The notes under the pieces were generated by a model. That model ran no database searches and was not told the origin of the DNA. It saw only the letters and a list, made by a program, of their open reading frames with translations. From Anaeramoeba flamelloides (taxonomy: Eukaryota > Metamonada > Anaeramoebidae): 64,000 nt of DNA. Location of the stretch: contig JANTQA010000008.1 of the NCBI GenBank assembly GCA_027625915.1, forward strand, positions 3,055,001-3,119,000, given 5' to 3'. Both the position numbers and the translations under genes were made by a program. Below, piece by piece: positions 12,483 through 21,776 of the stretch; the first letter of the stretch is position 1, and every line of letters starts with the position of its first letter.

Positions 12483-15400
12483 TTAATCGAGATCACATAG
12501 TTTTTTAATTAATAATTTCATTGGTTGAAGTTCTTTTTCGTCAATTAGACCAAATTCATGAGTAAAATAGACAAAATGTTTGAATAAAGTATTTAAATGA
12601 GCCTCTGCGCCCATTTCTCGGATTGTTGAAAAATGTGAATAATAAACATGACCAAAGATCCTAAACAATCTTTTAAATATTGGTGAAACGATTTTGTTTT
12701 TAAATCCACGTGGATAAGGAGATTCCGGATCTGAAGGGAAGATATTTTCATCGTTGATTTGGGTATCAACCCAGGTTAATAATTTTTCAATATAATCTGG
12801 CGCTGATAATCTCTTTGGCTTTCTGGATTTTTTTTCCGACCAATGGTATTCAAATTTTGGGCCTATTATTATAATTAAAAAAATTGGTTTTTGAAATTAT
12901 AAAAAATGACTAAAGTTTTAGTTTTTCATTTTTTGTTATTCGTTTTTTTTTTTTTTTTTCTTTTTTTTCCCTTTTCAGAAAAATAGGAAATTTACTTCTC
13001 TGTAAATAAAATAAACCAATTATTCTTTTTTTTATTTTTCGTTTTTTGCTTGTTTTTTTTTTTGAGAGATTAAATTAAATCTTTTTTTTTGGTGATTTAA
13101 TGGTAGTCAATTGTGTTGCAAATTGTTGAACAAAAAATGAAATCTCTCAAAAAAATCTTATCGAGGTTTTTTTTTATTTAAGGAAACTTTCGCCTTTAAA
13201 AAACGATCGGGGTGGTTTAAGATGGTTATATACTAGGTAGTGGGTTTTAAATTTACTTAATTGGCACCCCCAAAACAATAGTGGCAAAAATCAGCTAATT
13301 TAGTGATGAAAATGAGAAAATACTAGTATAATGTTTTTATAAATTGTTTTGCTTTAAATAAACTAATTTTTTTTTTACCATTAAATAAAAGTAGAAATTG
13401 GTTTTTTCAGAAATATTATTTATGCATTTTTTATACTTTTTACCTTTTCTAAATTCCCTTTTTTAAGTTATTTGTGTTCCCTCCCTTGCTTTTTTTTTTT
13501 TTTTTTTAATGTTTGGAGGGAGTACTTAAGTGTAGACATGATGTCACTGTTTTTTGAGTTTTTGATTTATTGTTTAGGGTTTTGATGAAACTCATCTAAT
13601 CTGTTCAAGAGAGAATTTTGAAGTTGCTAAATCTGTGACTTCTGATTCAAAGAGTTTCAAAGTTAGACACAGTAATCAGAAGTAATTGAAATTTAATTTA
13701 GTTTTCTGAAAAAAGTGTATTTTGAGAGTTTGTTTTTTTCAAGAAAAACCAATTTTTTGATGAAACTACTTTTGTTATATTCATTGTGGTAAAGTAGTGG
13801 AAAAAATACCAGCAAGTGAAAAAAATCCCAGACAAGATTTTTACTTGTGAATATTTGGAAAATTGATGTGTAATTTCTTTTATTTAAAATCAAATCCTTT
13901 TTTTTTGAAGAATCAAACTTTTTAAAATTATAACTCACCCACTTATTAGAATGATGATTAATGTTATTTCACTTTTTCAAAACACCATTCAATCAATCAA
14001 AAAACAAGAATAAAAATTATCATTTTCCAAACTCTTCGTAAACCTCTATAAAAACTGGATTGTTTTTTCAAAAAAAGTTGAACTACTTAGGTTATCAAAC
14101 AATTAAATGAGTATTCTTGTGACACCTTACTTTAATGAACTTTAGGTAGGTTTATTACTATCTTCATAAAAAATTTGGTTATCTATAAAAAGGATTTGAT
14201 TGAAAATAAAAGAAATTAAACATCAATTTTCCTAATATTCACAATTAAAAATCTTGTGTGGTATTATTTTCAGGTCTGGTATTTTTTTCCCTAATACTGA
14301 TAAATTCAAATAAATATCTGAAAATTTTTTACTTCATTTTCCTTTTTCAAATTTTTTTACTCTAGCTTTGAATAAAGAATTGTATACTTGTAAATGTGAA
14401 GAAACTTTATAAAATTAGTTGATCCTTCAAAAGACTCTTTCTCTTGTGTTGTATTAAAAGTTGAGATATGAGATTACAAAAATGTGAAATTGAACTAAAA
14501 ATTTTATAACATATATTTGAATTTATAAGTATACACCATAAAAACACCAATTAAGAATGGTTATTTTGAGTAAGGGTCATCAGATTTATTTAAAGAATAA
14601 CTGTTCCTGAAAATTTTTTAAATTTATTTTTATTATTTTTTTCCTTTAATCAATATTTTTTTCAAGAGTCTAGTTTATAATCAGGCAGAGCTATTCTTTA
14701 AAGAAGTAGGACATTTTCCAATTTTTGAAAATTTTACTTGAGTAAACCTTACTGAAAAAGATTTTTGGAGTGTTACGAGTTATTAAGACTTTGAAATCAA
14801 AATACAAGGAATTTCTCTGTTCTATTTGGGAAAAGAAAAGGAACCCAAAGTAAGCCAGAGAAATACCTCTAAATTTTTCAATTTTTTGAACTTTTTTTTG
14901 ATTAATTTTTGAGTTTTATTAAATTGTGTTTTAAACTCGAGAAATCTGTTCCAGTAGAATACTTGAAATTCGTCAAAGAGCAAGCCAATAAAATGTACCT
15001 GGAAGGGTGTGTATTTTAAACAAATCTTCTCTTTTGAAATCCAAATATGAAAGATCACCCTTCGAGATAAAAATTTATTGAAATCAAAAACAAGAAAAAA
15101 AAAATTTTCGATCAAAAAATATCATTTAGAGATTTGATTAATCTTTATCTTCTTAATTTTGACGGGATTAAAGAAGAGTCTCTTGAAGTCCCTTATTAAG
15201 TGCCTATTCTACATGTAAAATCAGTTTAATTTTTCAAAACGAATGAAAGTGTATGAAAAAACATAATATTAACTGGAAAATGAGTTGATTCATTTTTCAA
15301 AATAAAAATTTTGACAAAAAAGTTAAAAAAAAAAAAACAAAAACAAACCAGCATTCATAACAGGACAAGATTTTGATGTACAAACACTTTGAATTGAAGC

Positions 15401-15619
15401 ATAGATCATGTTTAATTTATTTGTAAAATCAATAACAAAAATAGATAGCCATTGATTCAAATCTTCTTCTTCTGGTAGCTGAACTGCTAATTTCAAATTT
15501 CCTGATCCAAGTGTTCCTTTAGCCTGCTTATGAAGCGAGTATTTTTTGGATCCTTTATTAAACTTTTTTTGTGGTCTAAAGGTGTTTTTTTTATTGCTAT
15601 TATTAAGGGTTTCATTCAT
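12483..15619 (-). CDS. MOB1 kinase activator, two exons
   Basis: MOB1 proteins bind and activate NDR/LATS kinases in Hippo and mitotic-exit signalling. Exons on the minus strand are 15619-15349 and 12862-12483, joined in phase 1 through a Gly codon (g|gc) across a GTTTGT...ATAG intron. The spliced protein is 216 aa, the same length as animal MOB1. Visible features are NTFRPQKKFNKGSKKYSLHK near the N-terminus, LGSGNLKLAVQLPEEEDLNQW, the Zn-binding pair CTSKSC with HVYYSH, EAHLNTLFKHFVYF and the C-terminal FGLIDEKELQPM. I chose the ATG at 15619 because the upstream codons are a homopolymer-derived Phe run; another in-frame ATG at 15631 would add four residues. Identity is certain; the start is likely. 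Confidence 0.93.
13540..13690 (+). repeat. Dispersed repeat R3, segment a, copy 1
   Basis: Matches 38870-39030. Shared blocks are GAGAGAATTTTGAAGT, CTAAAT(C/T)TGTGACT and AATTTAGTTTTC in the same order. It lies left of the R2 element in the MOB1 intron. Confidence 0.65.
13794..14297. mobile_element. R2 inverted-repeat element, copy A
   Basis: About 504 bp with terminal inverted repeats of roughly 85-90 bp. The left arm begins AGTAGTGGAAAAAATACCAG and runs through CCCAGACAAGATTTTTAC to about 13888. The right arm (about 14190-14297) reads as its complement, ending GGTATTTTTTTCCCTAATACT. Non-coding interior. Copies B (42592-42948) and C (29603-29815, right part only) share both arms and interior. 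It behaves like a long-TIR MITE; the superfamily is unknown. Confidence 0.75.
14297..14530 (+). repeat. Dispersed repeat R3, segment b, copy 1
   Basis: Starts directly at the R2 right end and matches 38325-38560. Shared blocks are ACTGATAAATTCAAATAAAT, AAATGTGAAGAAACTTT and AAATTGAACTAAAAATTT. In the other copy, segments a and b are in the opposite order but the same orientation. Confidence 0.7.
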
Positions 15620-15778
15620 GAGTGCGATCATCAGTCGAGATAAATAAAAAAAAAAAAAAAAATTTGGAAAAAAAAAGAAAAGATTTGGTTGTGGAATTAA
15701 TAACACAAAACAAGTTCATTTAAAAAAGGGAGTTTACAGTCTAAACATTGATGAAAAATAAAAAATAAAAGAATTTTG

Positions 15779-16222
15779 CGAAAAATGATTTTTTATTTGT
15801 AACTTCACGACAAAAATAGTTCAAAAAATGTAGTCCCTTTTTTTATTTCAAAACACTTTTGTTATTTTGAAATTGTTCCAAATTTTGGAAGGAATTACAA
15901 GATCAAAATTTCAAACTTTCGATTAAAAAAGTTTTACTATTCAAACTTTTAAAAAGTTGTAATTACCACAACTTTCCTCTTTTTGGTTTTCTTAAAAAGA
16001 GTTTCAAGTTTTTGATAGCTATAATATATTTTTCTTTTTGAGAACTTTCAAAAATTTCAATTAAAGTTCAAATGTTCTCTTCTGAAATTATTATTTTTTA
16101 CCCTTTTTGTGAGGTTTATAAAATTTTGTATCAAGTAATTGATATTTGAAATAATACAAATGAATATCAGAGACTGAATACTTAGAGACTTTCAATCTGA
16201 AAGTTCCAAAAAGTCTTGAAAG
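15779..16222 (+). repeat. Dispersed repeat R4, copy 1, upstream of MOB1
   Basis: About 440 bp, matching 37130-37581. Shared blocks include TTTTGAAATTGTTCCAAA, GGAATTACAAGATCAAAATT, GAGAACTTTCAAAAATTTCA and TCTGAAAGTTCCAAAAAGTC. It starts about 160 bp upstream of the MOB1 ATG. Copy 2 starts about 67 bp upstream of the GCP2 ATG, in the same relative orientation. It could be a duplicated promoter segment or a mobile element. Confidence 0.75.
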
Positions 16223-17016
16223 TATTTGTATGGATTGAGCTATCATTGTTGAGTTTATAAAACAAGACTTTGAAATGCCAAAGAATCAATATGTTAAATT
16301 CTTTTTTGTTTTATAGTGATCAAAATAAAGCGTGCCCAACAACTATAATCCGTATTTCAAAATATTATCGGTGATTTTTTTTTATTCTTGTACCAAGGCA
16401 ACATCCAATCTACTATCAAATAGTATACCTAAGTTCAAATCAATTTTGTAAGTAAAGGTCAGGTTATTTTCAGTTAAATTTAAATTATTCATGCATATAG
16501 TTGAAAATTTTCTATAATATTCTCAATTTTTTTGAAATTTTTTGTTTTTTTGTTTGAAAAAAATTTCCTGAAAATTCTTACTTTATTTTTTGAGATAAAT
16601 TTTGCAATTTGATCCTTCATTTTTAGAATTTCTTTTTAAATAATAGAACTTTAAGAAATCACTACCATATTTTTTAGGGTTTATTATTGGTTTCTTTGAT
16701 TGGTTAATGTATAGGTCTTCTATAACGAAAAAACACGCATTTTATTTTGAAAGATGGGTTATCTTTTTTGCACGGGTTATTTTGACTACAGTAGTAAAGT
16801 TGAGTTATCAAAAAGAAGCAATAAAAACTAGAATATATGGTCAAAATTTGAATTATAATTTAAACAAGAGTATAATCAGGAACGTTAGCCTATTTCAATA
16901 AAGATCATTTTTCATTAATTTTGTAACAATGTGTGTTTTTTAACTTTGATTTTAGGAAAAATCTTTTGAAAAAGTTTCAAAAATATTCTTGAAATAGAAA
17001 TTTTCCTTTATTAATA

Positions 17017-17212
17017 TAGCCAGTCCCCTTTGAAGGTATAAACTTTAAACGAAATTTAAAAGATGAAAAAAATCTCAAATTAAGGCAAAAATACACTCTG
17101 AATAAAATAATTTGTGTAAACAAAAATTCCAAAATATATAATTTAATTTAAGATTTTTTCTGTGCCTTATATTTCATTTAAAGTTTGTGTCTTAAAAGTG
17201 GAACAGTGTGTA
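17017..17212. mobile_element. R5 TA-flanked MITE, copy 1
   Basis: About 196 bp, TA at both ends. The right terminus TTAAAAGTGGAACAGTGTGTA is the complement of the terminus of copy 2. The left terminus starts (GC)CAGTCCCCTTTGAAGGTATA and is more diverged. Non-coding. Confidence 0.6.
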
Positions 17213-18435
17213 GGAAAATAACAGTAAAGTTAAATAAATTCAATGTTGACTTCTTGTAATCAAAGGTATTTTGAACAATTTCGGAAAGTTGATCAAAAGA
17301 TGATTTACTCTAGAAAAAGCGAGTTGCAAAATTAAACAACTACTTTTTTTTTTCTGATTTCTATATAGTATGTAATTTTTATACAAACCAATTATTTACC
17401 AAAGGTAAAATCAATTTTGAAATAAAAATATTTAATATTTAATAAAAATTTTTAATTTGGGATTGAAATTTGTTTAATTTTTATAATTTTTATGTAATTT
17501 GTTATTTTTTTGAAAAATTAGTTGTTTTTTAGAGATAAGAAATTTGTTCCGATCGTTCATTTTTAGATTTTTTTCTTTAAGAATTAAAATTTAAGAAACC
17601 TATATCATGTTTAGTTATACATTATTTTCCAATTCTTTTGCAACTTAAAAAGTAGCCCATCTAGAATTGAAAAACACAGATTTTATTTTACAGTAAATGT
17701 TTCGAAGTCAACAAAAATCTTTTAAAAATTAGCACTCATTTTAACAAGCTAATTTTTCCAAAAGCTCAAAAAATGAAAATTTTCAGTATATAAGTAAAAA
17801 TAATCATCCAGTCCAGGTTCGAATCAAATATAGAAAGTAAAAATTTTATAAAAAGAAATAAAGAAAAAATTTTAAACAAAAAAGATTCAGTTTCAAAGTT
17901 TAAAATATGAAAATTTCATTTTTTTAATTCAAAATCTGATGAAATTTTTTAGAAAAAGTTAAAAAAAAAGAAGAAGGTAATTAAATCCCGTGTGTACAGT
18001 GAGGAATATTTTACAAAAAATGGGTTAAAATAAGATAAAAAAAAAATAGGTACCATTTTTGGAAAATGCTTTTTGGATATTTAGTAGTGTACATTTATTA
18101 CAAGTAATGTTGTTTGTATTCAAAAATTCTTGATGAAGTTGAATAAAGCCCCCCCTTAGTTTTTTTTCCTAAGATATTTGCTTGAAATATCTAACAATAA
18201 AAACAAACTAGGTAAAATTAAGATCTTTTATTTCTCTTTTTGAATAAGTCATTTATGATATAATATAATTTTTAGTAAAAAAAAATACTTTTAAAAGGAG
18301 ATAAGTTTGTCTTTATGAGATACCATATTATTAGATTTTATTTTATTATGTTAATGTTAATTTTTGTGAGAATCTGAATAATTAACAACGTGTACAATTT
18401 AGCATGAAAAAACTCAAAGTGTTGTTTTTTGGTTA

Positions 18436-18645
18436 TACCTTTTTAATAATTTTCAACACGTATTTTTGTTTTTTATTAGTATATTTTTTTCTTTTCTTTG
18501 GACAATATTAGTGTTACAGAGAAAATTAAAAATAAAAAGTAGCTTTAAGCTTGGTTTGATATTAAATTTTGAAAAATAATAAAAAAAATAAGATATTATT
18601 ATTATTTTTGATTTTGAGTGAATCCAAAATTTTGGTATGGGGTTT
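18436..18645 (+). mobile_element. R1 element, 5'-truncated copy
   Basis: Contains the right-hand part of R1, from the internal TTTTCAACACGTATTTTTG region to the terminus CCAAAATTTTGGTATGGGGTTTA, which ends at a TA. The left half is absent. Confidence 0.6.
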
Positions 18646-18789
18646 AGTTGTAACATATTATTTTCAAAAGAATTTGAGTAGATTTTCTAAGTCAGTCTTT
18701 GGCACTTTTTAAACACTCGAAGAATTTTTTTCATCTTTTAAGATTTATTGTAACTCTAAGTGTTAAACCAACCTAACTTTGGTATATTA

Positions 18790-18823
<34 letters not shown>

Positions 18824-19250
18824 TTATTAAATACCCAAGATTGGGACAAATCTTGCGTAGTTGGTTTTGTACTAGTGGGATATAATTTTTTTTCAAATTG
18901 AGGAAATTATCACATTTGCAAATATGAAATATCAAAAGTTTAATTTCTTTTTTTAAATTTAAATTTTTTAAATCGATAATCCTGTTATTTTTTTTTTGTT
19001 TCCTATTTGAGTTTTTTTGTTATTTACGATCTAATCAATTTTTTTTTTAGATTTTAAGATTTTTATCCTTTTAAATTTGTTTTTTTAATTATTATTTAGA
19101 TTTGTTACATATTGACTCTGAATTTTTTTTTGAAAATTGAAATTTTTGAGATTTAGAAACCCTGAAATTATTTTTTGTGTAAATTTATTTTTTTTTATAA
19201 TGTTATTTGATTTTTGATCTTTAGATTCTCTTGAATTTCTTTTTCTTTTT

Positions 19251-19449
19251 TACAGTCAGTTCCACTTTTAAGACAAAAACTTCGGAGGAGATCTAAAGCA
19301 CAAAAAAATCTTGTTTTAAAGTTTATTTTTTGTAATTTTTTTTATACAAATTGTTTTACTAGAATTTGAATTTTGTCCCTTAATTTGGGTTTTTTTTTAT
19401 GTCTTAAATTTCCATCAAAGTCTGTGTCTTAGAAATGGAACTGAGTGTA
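19251..19449. mobile_element. R5 TA-flanked MITE, copy 2
   Basis: About 199 bp. The left end is TA-CAGTCAGTTCCACTTTTAAGACA. The right end is GTGTCTTAGAAATGGAACTGAGTG-TA, its imperfect complement. TA flanks with CAGT-type termini fit a non-autonomous Tc1/mariner-like element (inference). Interior non-coding. Confidence 0.72.
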
Positions 19450-19552
19450 ATTGCATTTTTTTGCCAAGATGAGATCTCTGAATTTTTTTTCTCAATTTAA
19501 ATTTTTCTTCAGAATTGCATTTTTTACCATTGCTACACAAGTATAAATCTGG

Positions 19553-19895
19553 AATGTTATTAAAAATAGTGTTTTTATAATTTTAGAGATAAATAAAGAG
19601 TTCCTAGTAATTACTCACAAATTTTTCAATAGTAAACGAAACCCCCCGTTTTAATTTTTGAGCTCAAAGGGATTTTCAATATAAAATCATTTGGTAAAAA
19701 TCAATATTTTTATTTGAATACTGACTTTTTTTTACAATTAAAAGATTCGTATTTGCCAAACGATTCCTTGATAAAAATTATTATTAGTCTATTGAGATAA
19801 TCAGAGATTATATTTACTTTTTCCTTAATTGTTGGGAATTGCATGGAACTCTTTATTTATCCCTAAAATTGTAAAAACTCTATTTTTAATAACAT
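19553..19895. mobile_element. Single-copy inverted-repeat element, ~340 bp
   Basis: The left arm 19553-19605 (GTTATTAAAAATAGTG ... AGATAAATAAAGAGTTCC) is the near complement of the right arm 19845-19895 (GGAACTCTTTATTTAT ... CTATTTTTAATAAC). Arms are about 50 bp with weaker similarity further inward. Non-coding. No second copy was seen in this window. Confidence 0.65.
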
Positions 19896-20572
19896 TTATT
19901 TTTACAATGATGTATCCTTTAAAACTTTTGTTTTTTGAATTTTTTTTTGTTAATTCGAATGTTGTACAGAAGAACTTTGAGTTTTTTTTTCCTAATTTAA
20001 AATTTTCTCTCTGAGAAACTATGAAATATTGATATTTTTTCGTTTTGAATTTTTATAATTGAATTTCCTCTGTAATTTTTTTTTTGTTCTTGGAATTTTT
20101 TCAACCAAAAGAAGTTAAATTCCACAATGCCATTTTTGATGTAAGTAAACAGCCTCCCAGGGTATGTTACAAATATACGGTTAGTGAACTGACCCTTAAT
20201 CAAAAAAAAAAAAAATTAAAACAGGTATTTACATAATAAATGAAAAATAAGAAATAAAAATAAATAAAAAAGAAAACATGGACCGTTTTCAAAAAAGATC
20301 ATACAAAAAGTTTTTATTGTTCCTAAAATTGTTATGTTTAATCTTTTTCGCCATTTTCAGGCAACATTTTAAAACTTAAAGTACCTACTTTCTTATAATA
20401 GGTTTATTAAGATTGAAAAAATTTTCTATTTTAGTTGAAATTAAAAAGCTAATTTCAAATATTCTAAGACTATTTGAACAAAAAAGAAAAGAAAGGAAAA
20501 AGAAAAAAAACAACACTCTGTTGTTGGTGTGATCTGAGAAAGCAAATTAAAAAAAATGACTCAAAATTTTTT

Positions 20573-21776
20573 TTAATTTTCATACTTGACTGCAATTAAA
20601 TTCTCACGATTAATTGGAATTTCTAAACCTGTTTTTCGAGCTACGAAAGAAGCAGCACCGATTGCTGATGTTTCCTTTAATGATGCAAATCTGAAGGGAA
20701 CTTTTGGAAGCTGCCCCAAGAAACAATCACCAATAAAGTCCCAGCTTTTCCACATTGATCCTACGCCAAGAAAATTAATTTTTGGGTGTTTGGGATTGTT
20801 TTTAATATACTTGTTCGTAATTGAGCAAGCAAGCTTTCCAAGTTGCTTGCCGGTCTGTTGCAAAAGATAGATCGATAGGGGATCGCCGTTATATGCAGCT
20901 TCTGCGATATGCCTTGTAAAGCCTGCGATTTTGAGCTTCCGAAAGTCACGATAAAAAATTGTTAACAGCTCGGATCCATGCGTGATTTCGAAATAGTTGA
21001 GCATCTTTCGGTAGAGCACAGAAATGTCAAACCTGCGGGTTTCTTCATATTCTAAAAAGCTTGACTCAACCCTTTGAAGAATAAGCTTGATCGCATTGAC
21101 CGAGGTGGAATAGCCAGATCCTTCGTCGCCTAATAAGTGCCCCAAGCCACCACTACGATACACTCTTCCATCTTCTGCAACAAGCCTTGAAGAGCTTCCC
21201 GTTCCAGAAATTATCACACACCCAACACGGCCTGGGCCAAACGCAGTTTCTAATGGGCCGATGAGATCTGATCCAAAAAAATACTCGTTCGCGAGCTCTC
21301 CACCGGATTTGTGGATCAGCCTTTTCAGAAATTTCTTTTGCAAGTTTTTGTCACCAAGACCCGATAAAGTTAGCCCTATACCACCAAACCTAGATCCATT
21401 CCCTTTCTCTGGCTCGCTTGTGAAGAACTCATCTTCGTAGCGAGGCTTGGCTTTCTGATCTTGGAGATGCTTTTCTGCTGATCTCACTAATGACCGAACA
21501 GTAGAAACGCTTTCATCAAATGATAGCCACGGGTTTGTTGGCCCCGCCTGCTTTCTGAACAGAATGTTACCAGTTAAACCTGAAAGAACAACCAACTTGG
21601 AACTTGTTGATCCTCTTTTGTTGTTTTTATTTTTTTTTTTTTTGTTTGTTAGGTTTTTGTTTTTTTTTGTTTGTTAGATTTTTCAAAAGACTTTAATGTG
21701 GAACAAATCATTTAACCAGAAAAAACAGATGAAATCTTGATACCTACCCTTCAATTCCAACAAAATATTTATTCAT
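20573..21776 (-). CDS. N-acetylglucosamine kinase (NAGK, BadF/BadG/ROK-like ATPase)
   Basis: Phosphorylates free GlcNAc to GlcNAc-6-phosphate in amino-sugar salvage; cytosolic. Exons on the minus strand are 21776-21748 (29 nt) and 21614-20573, joined through a Gly codon (gg|a) across a 133 nt GTAGGT...AAAAG intron, giving 356 aa (human 344). The joined N-terminus reads MNKYFVGIEGGSTSSKLVVL, the phosphate-1 ATP loop of the family. Other marks are TNPWL (about 36-40, sugar contact), GIGLTLSG (88-95), the Asp in FGSDLIG (about 126, candidate catalytic base), IISGTGSSSRL (about 144-154), GGLGHLLGDEGSGY (165-178), FYRDFRKLKIAGF, GDPLS and VGSMWKSW. Starting at the TTG seen in the long frame would lose the ATP loop. 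Its base composition is the least AT-rich in the window. Confidence 0.93.

Larger units (their letters stand above)
12863..15348 (-). other. Giant intron of MOB1 (2486 nt)
   Basis: Separates the MNAG and PKFEYHW coding segments. It contains one R2 element (13794-14297) flanked by two segments shared with the Stealth intron (R3: 13540-13690 and 14297-14530). The 97-codon minus-strand frame at 14822-15115 resembles no known family and is probably chance. Confidence 0.85.
15620..20572. other. Intergenic region MOB1 5' / NAGK 3'
   Basis: About 5 kb between two minus-strand genes. It holds repeat R4 copy 1 (15779-16222), R5 copies (17017-17212 and 19251-19449), a truncated R1 (18436-18645), an inverted-repeat element (19553-19895) and a weak internal duplication (about 16490-16770 against 17440-17700). 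The open frame at 16707-16901 falls within the duplicated segment and has no recognisable protein features. Confidence 0.55.

Noticed and set aside
14822-15115. 97-codon minus-strand frame in the MOB1 intron
   Set aside because: Phe/Lys/Leu-rich translation typical of AT-rich noncoding DNA; no known motif.
15632-15706. Phe-rich N-terminal extension of MOB1
   Set aside because: Derived from poly-T on the coding strand. The ATG at 15619 gives the canonical 216 aa protein.
16707-16901. 64-codon frame MYRSSITKK...
   Set aside because: Overlaps a segment with a diverged duplicate at about 17440-17700 that is not coding; no recognisable family.
17811-17830. GGTTCGAATCA resembling a tRNA B box
   Set aside because: No A box at the right distance and no cloverleaf can be drawn around it.
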